Below, piece by piece: positions 1-7,523 of a stretch of 64,000 nucleotides of DNA. Numbering within the stretch: the stretch's first letter is position 1; each line of letters begins with the position of its first letter. The position numbers and the translations under genes are program-made. Source of the stretch: an uncultured Porphyromonas sp. (lineage in GTDB: Bacteria; Bacteroidota; Bacteroidia; Bacteroidales; Porphyromonadaceae); NCBI GenBank assembly GCA_934364985.1, contig CAKRMU010000003.1, positions 62,001 through 126,000 on the forward strand, read 5' to 3'. The notes under the pieces are model-generated. The model did not search any database, was not told the DNA's origin, and worked only from the letters and a program-made list of their open reading frames with translations.

Positions 1-2
1 TT

Positions 3-71
3 GCCCTGCTCAATAAACCAGGGTTTGAGGAAGCGTCACGCCAGATTCAGAGAAGAGTAAACCAGCTATAA
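3..71 (+). CDS. C-terminal fragment of an unidentified protein, cut by the window edge
   Basis: The open frame runs from the first bases to a TAA at 69-71 and gives 22 residues ending RQIQRRVNQL. It closes 7 bases before the DUF4290 start, on the same strand, so it is probably the preceding gene of the same operon. Too little is present to name a family, and the frame is chosen only for its stop position and spacing. Confidence 0.4.
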   Translation, partial: ALLNKPGFEEASRQIQRRVNQL

Positions 72-78
72 ATAGACG

Positions 79-729
79 ATGATCACTAAAGACTACAACA
101 CGATATCTAAGCCGGTCATCCTACCGGAATACGGGCGAAACATCCAAAATATGGTAGATCACTGCCTCACGATTAGAGATAGAGCTGAGCGTCAAAGATG
201 TGCCGAAGCCATTATAGATACCATGCGAATGGTATCTACACGCGATAAAGAAGGGCAGGACTACATGCAAGTATTGTGGGATCACCTCAATATTATGTCT
301 GACTTTAAGCTTGATATCGACTTCCCTTTCCCTGTCATTACTCGTGAAGCATACGAGGAAAAAGTAGAGCGTTCATTGGATAATGACCATCAGCATAAAC
401 CTGCATATCGGCATTATGGGAGGATTATTGAGCGGATGATACAAGCCGTTTTAGATCTACCCGAGGGCGACGAACGTCAAGCCCTTGCGTGCGAAACCGC
501 CATTCAGATGAAGCGGTGTTACACCCAGTGGAATAAGGAGACTGTCGCCAATGCCAAGATATTTGCCGACCTCTACGAGCTATCGGAGGGAAAGATTTAT
601 TTAGATGAAACCCTTTGCCATTTACCTGATGTTAAGGAGCTGAATGCGCCCAACAACATTGGCAATACGAATAATAACAATCAGAGGAGGTCTAAAAATC
701 TTAGCAATAATAGGCGAAAGAAAAGATAA
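79..729 (+). CDS. DUF4290 family protein
   Basis: A 216-residue protein of unknown function. The N-terminus (YNTISKPVILPEYGRNIQNM) and the internal LWDHLNIMSDFKLDIDFPFP segment match what I know of DUF4290, a family found in Bacteroidetes. It is followed by a low-complexity tail rich in Asn, Arg and Lys (about residues 190-216), which is probably disordered and may bind nucleic acid; that last point is inference. No signal peptide or membrane segment is visible. It sits 17 bases before murA, in the DUF4290-murA-rimM order usual for the phylum, and is likely co-transcribed with them. Confidence 0.85.
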   Translation: MITKDYNTISKPVILPEYGRNIQNMVDHCLTIRDRAERQRCAEAIIDTMRMVSTRDKEGQDYMQVLWDHLNIMSDFKLDIDFPFPVITREAYEEKVERSLDNDHQHKPAYRHYGRIIERMIQAVLDLPEGDERQALACETAIQMKRCYTQWNKETVANAKIFADLYELSEGKIYLDETLCHLPDVKELNAPNNIGNTNNNNQRRSKNLSNNRRKKR

Positions 730-746
730 TTAATAGGAGAGGAGCC

Positions 747-2054
747 ATGAGTTCATTCATCGTAGAAGGGGGACACAAGCTTCAGGGTGTCATCCTGCCA
801 CAAGGAGCAAAAAACGAAGCGTTGCAGGTTATCTCTGCCACACTCCTCACCAGTGAGGAGGTGACGATTAGTAATATTCCGGATATCCTTGATGTCAATA
901 ACTTGATACAGCTTTTGCGGGATTTAGGGGTAAAAGTCAACCGGTTATCTCCCGATACATATTCATTTACTGCCGATGATGTTGACCTCAACTTTGCTTA
1001 CTCTTCTGACTTCTTATCCTCAAGTAGCAAGCTAAGGGGCAGCGTACTTCTTATCGGGCCTCTTTTATCGAGGTTCGGCAAAGCACTTATCGGGAAACCG
1101 GGTGGTGACAAGATTGGGAGGCGGAGACTGGACACCCACTTTCAGGGCTTCATCGACTTGGGTGCCAAAATGAAGTACAATAGTAAGCAAGAACTCTTTA
1201 CGATAGAGGCTGAAGAACCATTGAAAGGGACATATATGCTCCTCGAGGAAGCCTCAGTGACAGGTACAGCTAATATTATAATGGCTGCCGTACTTGCCGA
1301 AGGCGATACCACTATTTACCACGCAGCTTGCGAACCATATATCCAGCAACTATGCCGAATGCTTACCCATATGGGTGCTAAAATTGATGGCATCGGTAGC
1401 AATTTACTTACCATCCACGGCGTTGACCGTCTTGGAGGTGCAGAGCACCGGTTACTCCCTGATATGATAGAGGTAGGCAGTTTTATTGGCATGGCGGCTA
1501 TGACTTCGTCCGAACTGACGATCAAAGATGTGGCACCGAAAGAATTGGGTATCATACCTGCTGCCTTCCGCCGTCTAGGTATCATTGTAGAGGAGAAAGG
1601 CAACGACCTATACATACCAGCTGCTGAGCATTACGAGATAGAGAGCTTTATGGATGGCTCTATTATGACCATAGCCGATGCCCCATGGCCAGGACTCACC
1701 CCTGACCTCCTCAGTGTGCTACTCGTTACTGCCACACAAGCTCGAGGCAGTGTACTCATCCACCAAAAGATGTTTGAGAGCCGGCTATTTTTTGTAGACA
1801 AGCTGATCGACATGGGGGCACAGATCATACTATGCGACCCACACCGAGCTACCGTAATAGGCTTAGACCGAAAGTTTAAGCTAAGAAGTGGCACGATGGT
1901 ATCTCCAGATATTCGTGCTGGTATTGCCCTTTTGATAGCGGCCTTATCGGCTGATGGGACGAGCCGTATCAATAATATCGACCAGATTGATCGCGGATAC
2001 CAATTTATTGACAAGCGTCTTCAATCAATAGGAGCTTCCATATCACGCTTATAG
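747..2054 (+). CDS. murA: UDP-N-acetylglucosamine 1-carboxyvinyltransferase MurA
   Basis: Catalyses the first committed step of peptidoglycan synthesis in the cytoplasm, transferring enolpyruvate from PEP to UDP-GlcNAc. At 435 residues it has the normal length for this EPT-fold enzyme. The conserved Lys22 of the AKNEAL motif is present. The catalytic-loop Cys of the E. coli enzyme (Cys115) is replaced by Asp121 in KPGGDKIGRR. A Cys-to-Asp change at this site is known to make MurA insensitive to fosfomycin while keeping activity. A GAGGAG ribosome-binding site precedes the ATG, and rimM follows after 7 bases. Confidence 0.96.
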   Translation: MSSFIVEGGHKLQGVILPQGAKNEALQVISATLLTSEEVTISNIPDILDVNNLIQLLRDLGVKVNRLSPDTYSFTADDVDLNFAYSSDFLSSSSKLRGSVLLIGPLLSRFGKALIGKPGGDKIGRRRLDTHFQGFIDLGAKMKYNSKQELFTIEAEEPLKGTYMLLEEASVTGTANIIMAAVLAEGDTTIYHAACEPYIQQLCRMLTHMGAKIDGIGSNLLTIHGVDRLGGAEHRLLPDMIEVGSFIGMAAMTSSELTIKDVAPKELGIIPAAFRRLGIIVEEKGNDLYIPAAEHYEIESFMDGSIMTIADAPWPGLTPDLLSVLLVTATQARGSVLIHQKMFESRLFFVDKLIDMGAQIILCDPHRATVIGLDRKFKLRSGTMVSPDIRAGIALLIAALSADGTSRINNIDQIDRGYQFIDKRLQSIGASISRL

Positions 2055-2061
2055 AAATTGT

Positions 2062-2595
2062 ATGCAACAAAGTGCAGTAAACCCCTATCCGCCACTCACT
2101 CCTACCGATTTCGTTCCCTTCGGAAAGGTACAAAGGACCCACGGATGCGAGGGAGAATTAGTGGTCTCACTACACAATCCTGCCCTTTATGATACTAATC
2201 CGGCATTTATTTTTTTCTCAATCGATGGTCTTCCCGTTCCCTTTTCAGTCCAAAGCATTAGGGGGACAGCACAGCAATTAATTGTCGCATTCGACGACAT
2301 CAACGACCGCACCGTAGCTCAAAGATTTACGGGTAAAGAGCTTCTTTTACACATGGACGAAGTGCCACAAGACCACCATATCCTGCATAGTGCAGTGCGA
2401 CTTTTTCACGCCAATGGTTCTGAGATTGGCGAAGTGGTAAGCATTGACGAAAGTACCCAAAACCGCCTACTCACGATCAAAAGGAGCGATGATAGTCGCC
2501 TATTAATCCCCTATGTCGAAGAATGGATCGTTGATCAAGACGATGCCCTCGGCACTATCACACTTAATTTTCCGATAGAGCTTCTCGACCTCTAA
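2062..2595 (+). CDS. rimM: ribosome maturation factor RimM
   Basis: A 177-residue protein of the RimM family, which binds S19 and helps mature the head of the 30S subunit. The N-terminal barrel has FGKVQRTHGCEGELVV (about residues 20-35), and the C-terminal PRC-barrel-like part carries LIPYVEEWIVDQD. It follows murA closely and ends this transcription unit; the next 280 bases are non-coding and carry a repeat array and a promoter. Length and motifs are normal. Confidence 0.93.
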   Translation: MQQSAVNPYPPLTPTDFVPFGKVQRTHGCEGELVVSLHNPALYDTNPAFIFFSIDGLPVPFSVQSIRGTAQQLIVAFDDINDRTVAQRFTGKELLLHMDEVPQDHHILHSAVRLFHANGSEIGEVVSIDESTQNRLLTIKRSDDSRLLIPYVEEWIVDQDDALGTITLNFPIELLDL

Positions 2596-2705
2596 TCCCC
2601 TACTTTTTCTTTACTCACTTACGGAGCAGAGGAAATAGACTACCTAATTCGTTAATAATCAGCCCCCTAAAATAACCTCATAGCAATAGCGATACTATGT
2701 CAAAG

Positions 2706-2791
2706 CGTATACCTAATATTCGCTTCGACTAATACCCTATATTCGTGATGACGAATATAGGGTATTAGCTTTGGCGAATACTTGGTATCCG
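2706..2791. repeat. Array 1: four 17-bp near-palindromes at 23-bp period
   Basis: Units start at 2706, 2729, 2752 and 2775, each 17 bp and separated by 6-bp spacers (cttcga, tgatga, ctttgg). Unit 2 (ctaataccctatattcg) and unit 3 (cgaatatagggtattag) are exact reverse complements, so this array contains a perfect 17-bp inverted repeat with a 6-base loop. It lies between rimM and the promoter of the zapA group, about 60 bases upstream of the -33 box. It is one of seven such arrays in the window. Confidence 0.9.
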
Positions 2792-2849
2792 GTCAAGAGG
2801 GTGGATAACACTAAAAAAATGGTTTATCCCTCCTTCTAATAGGGGAGAT

Positions 2850-2881
2850 TTTGGTTACAAAATAATAATTTTGTACATTTG
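2850..2881 (+). promoter_or_regulatory. Bacteroidetes-type promoter for the zapA-rny group
   Basis: A TTTG at 2850-2853 and TACATTTG at 2874-2881 are separated by 20 bases, matching the -33/-7 consensus recognised by the Bacteroidetes primary sigma factor. A second -7-like box (TAATTTTG) overlaps at 2866-2873. Transcription would start near 2888, which rules out a TTG start at 2879 for the next gene and supports the ATG at 2939. Confidence 0.65.
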
Positions 2882-2938
2882 CTCAAAGGTAGCTGGAAAG
2901 TTGACCTATTTTATTCCCTTAACAATATTTTGGTGGGT

Positions 2939-3241
2939 ATGAGTAAAAGTGGCGGAGAACTAACTGAGTTGGAGCTTAGGATAGCGACACTTATTCGCAA
3001 ATATAATGAGCAGCGTGATGCCCTAAGGGCAAAACAAAGAGAATGCGAAGATCTACAAAGCCTTAATAGCGTTCAGGAAAAAAAGATACATAGACTGGAG
3101 CAAGACCTTTCGATCGCAGCCGTGACTAAGCAAGGGACACCTAATGCTCGGGTAGCTCTTGAGGATTTGGATAGAGAATTAGCTGAGATGACTACTGCGA
3201 TCGATGAATGTATAACACTGCTTGAGGGCAGAATAGAGTAA
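2939..3241 (+). CDS. small coiled-coil protein preceding ZapA
   Basis: A 100-residue acidic, largely helical protein. Heptad-like patterning is visible from about residue 8 to 60 (ELELRIATLIRKYNEQRDAL onward). It lacks a signal peptide and membrane segment. Similar small coiled-coil genes precede zapA in Bacteroidetes, so a role in the division ring, analogous to ZapB, is plausible; this is inferred from position and coiled coil only. The frame is open back to 2879, but ATG 2939 is chosen because the promoter at 2850-2881 would start the mRNA after that upstream codon. Confidence 0.7.
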   Translation: MSKSGGELTELELRIATLIRKYNEQRDALRAKQRECEDLQSLNSVQEKKIHRLEQDLSIAAVTKQGTPNARVALEDLDRELAEMTTAIDECITLLEGRIE

Positions 3242-3303
3242 CGAAAAGGTAAGGTTTGTATCACATTTTTAGCTAATATCTACAATTGTAGCCAAAAGAT
3301 ATA

Positions 3304-3615
3304 ATGGATGATGAAAGAGCAAATAACCACCTACCCACTCAGGAGATTAATCTAAGAGTAGGCGAAGTGAGGGTGACGCTCGACATCCCAAGAGGTGAGA
3401 CCGAAGAGCAATTGTATAGAAATGCGGCAACATTAGTCAATCGAACTATTGAGCAATATCGAACAGCATTTGATGGACTCTCTAAAGTAGATCTACTCAG
3501 TTACGTATCACTTGATATCTCGTATAAACTACAGAGACAATTGCAAGAGCATTCTGACTTGGAGCTTGAGGAGCGACTTCGGAGACTTAATAGGGCACTT
3601 GAGGATACCCTATAA
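3304..3615 (+). CDS. zapA: cell division protein ZapA
   Basis: A 103-residue protein fitting the ZapA family: an N-terminal beta part (EINLRVGEVRVTLDIPRGET) followed by a long helix (residues 45-103) that forms the dimer/tetramer coiled coil. ZapA bundles FtsZ filaments at the Z-ring in the cytoplasm. It lies between a coiled-coil gene and rny, on the same strand, with gaps of 62 and 57 bases and no terminator seen, so the three are probably one operon. Confidence 0.85.
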   Translation: MDDERANNHLPTQEINLRVGEVRVTLDIPRGETEEQLYRNAATLVNRTIEQYRTAFDGLSKVDLLSYVSLDISYKLQRQLQEHSDLELEERLRRLNRALEDTL

Positions 3616-3672
3616 TAATATTAGACACTAATGATGATACTTTGACCTTACCTACATATAAGTAGGTAGATA

Positions 3673-5250
3673 ATGGGTACTATAATTATTGCAATTTTGA
3701 TTGCCCTTGCTGTATTAGCAATAGGTGGGGTAATCTTATGGAAGAATATTTGGAAAACGCTTGATCAGAGAGCAAAGGAGCAAAAGGAGGAGTATTTCGC
3801 TCAAGCAAAAGAGGATATTGAGATACTAAAAAAAGATAAGCTATTAGAGGTCAAAGAAGAAGCACTCAAGAATAAAGCCAACTTAGACCAAGAGATATCC
3901 CAATGGAAGAGTAAAGTACAGAGTACAGAGGCAAGGCTACAAAACTTTGAGGGCAAACTAAAAAATAGAGAGCAGTCCATCAACAAACAACAAAGTGACC
4001 TTAATACCAAGACCCAAGAGCTATCTCACAAACAACTACAGCTCGATGAGATGATAGCTAAGACCGAGGCTCGCGAAGAAGAATTGTGCCAATTGCAACA
4101 AGAAGAAGAGGAGAAACTAAGGCAGATTTGTGGGCTATCTGCAGAGGAGGCTAAGGCTCAACTCATTGAGAGCATCAAGGACGACGCCCGAGCTAATGCT
4201 GCAAATTATGTCAATGACATCATCGAAGAGGCTCGGATGACTGCCAACCAAGAAGCTAAGAAACTTGTAGTAAAATCCATTCAGCGGATCTCCACTGAGA
4301 CAGCCATAGAGAATGCCGTCACCGTCTTCCATATCGAAAACGATGAGATGAAAGGCCGGATTATCGGTAGAGAAGGGCGCAACATTAGAGCTCTTGAAGC
4401 CGCCACAGGCGTTGAGGTGATTGTTGACGATACCCCCGAAGCCATTGTGTTAAGTTGCTTTGACCCCATTCGCAGGGAGGTGGCACGCCTTACCCTATAT
4501 CAATTGGTGCAAGATGGGCGTATTCACCCAGCACGTATTGAGGAAGTAGCCGCAAAGGTTAAAGAGCAAATAGAGGAGGAAATAGTCGAGATCGGCAAAC
4601 GAACAGTTATTGACTTAGGCATTCACGGGATGCACCCCGAACTTGTTCGCCTTGTGGGCAAGATGAAATATCGGTCGAGCTATGGGCAGAATCTACTTCA
4701 GCACGCAAGAGAGACCGCCAACCTATGTGCCGTGATGGCAAGTGAATTAGGACTAAATGCTAAGTGGGCCAAGCGAGCCGGACTTCTGCACGATATAGGA
4801 AAAGTAAGTGACGAAGAGCCAGAGCTTCCACACGCTATCTTAGGGATGAAACTATGCGAGAAGTATAAAGAGAAATCCGATGTCGTCAATGCCGTAGGAG
4901 CTCACCACGAAGAGGTAGAAATGACCAGTCTCATTGCCCCTATTGTGCAGGCGTGCGACGCAATTAGCGGTGCGAGACCGGGTGCAAGACGTGAGATAGC
5001 CGAAGCCTATGTAAAAAGACTCAACGACCTTGAGAAACTTGCACTATCATATCCCGGGGTTATCAAGACTTATGCTATCCAAGCAGGTCGTGAGCTGAGG
5101 GTTATTGTAGGTGCTGATAAGATAGATGATGGGGCAGTCCAACAGCTTTCCGGCGAGATTGCACAACGCATCCAAGACGAGATGACCTACCCCGGTCAGG
5201 TCAAGATAACTGTGATACGTGAAACTCGTTCAGTCGCTTTCGCAAAATAG
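3673..5250 (+). CDS. rny: ribonuclease Y
   Basis: A 525-residue membrane-anchored endoribonuclease that starts mRNA decay. The order is: an N-terminal membrane helix (residues 3-22), a long charged coiled coil (about 30-200), a KH domain with [10 protein letters not shown] (228-237), and an HD domain with the metal-binding HDIGK (373-377). Length is typical. It is the last gene of the + strand group and faces gmk-nadD, with a shared hairpin terminator between them. Confidence 0.96.
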   Translation: MGTIIIAILIALAVLAIGGVILWKNIWKTLDQRAKEQKEEYFAQAKEDIEILKKDKLLEVKEEALKNKANLDQEISQWKSKVQSTEARLQNFEGKLKNREQSINKQQSDLNTKTQELSHKQLQLDEMIAKTEAREEELCQLQQEEEEKLRQICGLSAEEAKAQLIESIKDDARANAANYVNDIIEEARMTANQEAKKLVVKSIQRISTETAIENAVTVFHIENDEMKGRIIGREGRNIRALEAATGVEVIVDDTPEAIVLSCFDPIRREVARLTLYQLVQDGRIHPARIEEVAAKVKEQIEEEIVEIGKRTVIDLGIHGMHPELVRLVGKMKYRSSYGQNLLQHARETANLCAVMASELGLNAKWAKRAGLLHDIGKVSDEEPELPHAILGMKLCEKYKEKSDVVNAVGAHHEEVEMTSLIAPIVQACDAISGARPGARREIAEAYVKRLNDLEKLALSYPGVIKTYAIQAGRELRVIVGADKIDDGAVQQLSGEIAQRIQDEMTYPGQVKITVIRETRSVAFAK

Positions 5251-5404
5251 GATCAGTAGCTATCGAGACTTTCTATTGTGGTCACATTCATATGGGACTT
5301 GCTAAGTAACATATTGTCAAGCCTTGTTTTATATCACCATACTGACAAAGAAGGCATACGAAGGGAAGTTGGATAGTGACAATAAATAGACTATTAATGA
5401 AATA

Positions 5405-5443
5405 AAAATTCCCCTATTAACCAATGGTTAATAGGGGAATTTT
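5405..5443. terminator. bidirectional intrinsic terminator between rny and gmk-nadD
   Basis: A perfect 18-bp stem (5405-5422 with 5426-5443) closes on a 3-base loop. The outer four pairs are A:T, giving a T tract on either strand. It serves the convergent ends of rny (+) and gmk-nadD (-). The rest of the 205-base gap (5251-5404, 5444-5455) shows nothing else. Confidence 0.9.
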
Positions 5444-5455
5444 GAATAATAATAT

Positions 5456-6631
5456 TTACCGCTTAAGCAACTGCTCATGCAATTCTCTATAAAGGGGATC
5501 GTTGAGGGACATACCTAATAAATAAGGCAATGCTTTACCCGAAGTTACCATTTCCCTAATCAAAGTACTGGAGATATTAAATGTAGGGACATCCTCTATG
5601 ACATGTACTTTCTTAGCCACATGAGGAGACACTTCCTCACTATTATATCCTGGACGAGGATAAGCCACGATTGGGACGGAATCAAGTAAGCTATTTGCCT
5701 CGTGCCACTTATGCAAGGTTATGAGACTATCTCCACCAATAAGCAAAGTAAACTCTACTTGAGGATACTTAGCTTTAAGGTACTGCACTGTATTGCAAGT
5801 ATAATAGGGAGCAGGCATTTGTTCTTCATCTCTATGAAGCTCAAACTTTGGATACCCATGAATCAAATGAGCGATCCACTTAGCCCTAAAGTCTGATGAG
5901 AGTTGCTGACACTTATGCTTAAAAGGGCTATTGGGGGTCAGTAAAAACCAAACCTCATCGTACAGATGGGCGTAACGCTCCACCATATAATTGGCGAGCG
6001 ACAGATGACCAATATGCATCGGATTAAAGGACCCAGGGAATAGAAGTACTCGCCTCTTTTCATTAAGGAAAAGCTGTATCACTTCCATCGCATTTTGGCA
6101 AGCGATATCAACTTTATCATTGATGATTCTCTTGTCAAAATAGGGTGCATAGCTTAGCTCATTCTCAGCCTTAGCAAGCCTTTGCTCTATCTTCTCTTTG
6201 GTATCTGTGCCTCTGTCCTCTAAGCGTTGGCGAAGAGTAGCGATATTAGGTGGTAAGATAAAAAGTGCTAATGCCTGAGACCCATATATCCTTTTCACGT
6301 TAAGTGCACCCTTTACATCAATATCAAGTAGCACAGTTTCACCAGCATTAAGAGCATTATCTATCTCACTTTTAAGGGTGCCATAATAGCATCCCGGGTA
6401 CACTTCTTGGTACTCCAAGAAGTGACCTAAGTCTATTCTCTCCTTAAACTCTTCTAAAGATATAAAGTGGTAGTGTACCCCATTTTGCTCTTCGCCTCGT
6501 GGGGTTCTGGAGGTTGCGGATATGGAGAAGTGACCTTGCAAACCATATCGTGTCGTTAGCTCATGGATAATGGTACTTTTACCTGACCCACTGGGAGCTG
6601 AAAATATGATAAGCTTGCCTTCCATGGTCAC
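5456..6631 (-). CDS. fused guanylate kinase / nicotinate-nucleotide adenylyltransferase
   Basis: A single 391-residue frame joins two enzymes. Residues 1-190 are guanylate kinase (GMP to GDP), with P-loop APSGSGKST (12-20), the SRTPR GMP-binding motif (41-45) and YYGT (82-85). Residues 193-391 are NadD, which makes NaAD from NaMN and ATP, with GSFNPMHIGH (200-209) and a C-terminal ISSTLIR. Only a few residues (EKRR) separate the parts. In related genomes, as I recall, the two are adjacent separate genes. The start is GTG 6631 or ATG 6625; neither has a strong ribosome-binding site. It is the last gene of the secA operon. Confidence 0.93.
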   Translation of the reverse strand: MTMEGKLIIFSAPSGSGKSTIIHELTTRYGLQGHFSISATSRTPRGEEQNGVHYHFISLEEFKERIDLGHFLEYQEVYPGCYYGTLKSEIDNALNAGETVLLDIDVKGALNVKRIYGSQALALFILPPNIATLRQRLEDRGTDTKEKIEQRLAKAENELSYAPYFDKRIINDKVDIACQNAMEVIQLFLNEKRRVLLFPGSFNPMHIGHLSLANYMVERYAHLYDEVWFLLTPNSPFKHKCQQLSSDFRAKWIAHLIHGYPKFELHRDEEQMPAPYYTCNTVQYLKAKYPQVEFTLLIGGDSLITLHKWHEANSLLDSVPIVAYPRPGYNSEEVSPHVAKKVHVIEDVPTFNISSTLIREMVTSGKALPYLLGMSLNDPLYRELHEQLLKR

Positions 6632-6641
6632 TTGCTATATA

Positions 6642-7523
6642 CTATAAAACATTAAGGACTTGCTCCTTGATTTGCTCTAGCTCATCTTTCATCTTGACTA
6701 CAATTTGCTGAAGGGTAGCATGATTGCTCTTGGAGCCAAGGGTATTGATTTCACGCCCCATCTCCTGAGCAATAAAACCTAACTTACGACCCTGTCCTAT
6801 TTCCTCTTGGTCAAGTGTCTTAATAAAGTAATCAATATGATTACGAAGTCGATTTTTCTCTTCATTGACATCCAATTTCTCAATATAGAATATCATCTCT
6901 TGCTCAAGACGATTCTGATCGTAATCTGCCTCAACATATTTACTAAGTCCCTCCTCGATCCGTTGGCGTATCTCTTGTATTCGCTCCTTTTCGTAGGGGG
7001 CAACGCTCTCTAAGAGTTCACCGATAGCTGTCGCATTCTTTATAAAACCTTTGTAAAGAGCATGGCCCTCTTGCTCTCTAAACTCGTTAAGGTGCGTACA
7101 CGCATCATCAATAGCTTGTAGGGTTAGTTGCTCTAAGGCTTCTGTCTCACTCTCGTCCTCAACAGGCACCTCTGCAACTCCTGGCATCTTAAGGATCATC
7201 CTCATGGGATCAAGGGGCATTGGTGCATCTATCTGCTTAGACAATTCCTTAATACTATGCCAATACTTTCGGGCTAAATCACTATTAAATGTCACTGCAG
7301 GCTCAATATTAATTTGGTCGCACGTGACGAAAATATCTATCTTACCCCGCATCAATCTTTTGGTAACTAACTTGCGAGTCGCCATCTCTAATGCCCGCAT
7401 TTCATTAGGAAACCTAAGACTGATATCAGCCTGTTTGCTATTAATCGCCCGTATCTCTACAGTGACTTTAGTATTATGCGTTTTGGCTTCAGCTCGTCCG
7501 AAGCCAGTCATTGAATATATCAT
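6642..7523 (-). CDS. yicC: YicC family endoribonuclease
   Basis: A 293-residue protein opening with [14 protein letters not shown], the hallmark of the YicC/YloC family, and ending with the conserved [20 protein letters not shown] region of DUF1732. YicC in E. coli and YloC in B. subtilis have been described as ribonucleases. The start at 7523 is chosen over the longer frame (7541) because its ATG overlaps the secA stop as ATGA, a typical translational-coupling arrangement. Gmk-nadD follows after about 10 bases; yicC-gmk linkage is common in bacteria. Confidence 0.93.
   Translation of the reverse strand: MIYSMTGFGRAEAKTHNTKVTVEIRAINSKQADISLRFPNEMRALEMATRKLVTKRLMRGKIDIFVTCDQINIEPAVTFNSDLARKYWHSIKELSKQIDAPMPLDPMRMILKMPGVAEVPVEDESETEALEQLTLQAIDDACTHLNEFREQEGHALYKGFIKNATAIGELLESVAPYEKERIQEIRQRIEEGLSKYVEADYDQNRLEQEMIFYIEKLDVNEEKNRLRNHIDYFIKTLDQEEIGQGRKLGFIAQEMGREINTLGSKSNHATLQQIVVKMKDELEQIKEQVLNVL

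Noticed and set aside
2706..2791. Seven regularly spaced repeat arrays as CRISPR arrays
   Set aside because: Units are 17 bp with 6-bp spacers that are partly conserved, always four units, no leader and no cas genes; CRISPR repeats and spacers are about 25-40 bp each and spacers are unique.
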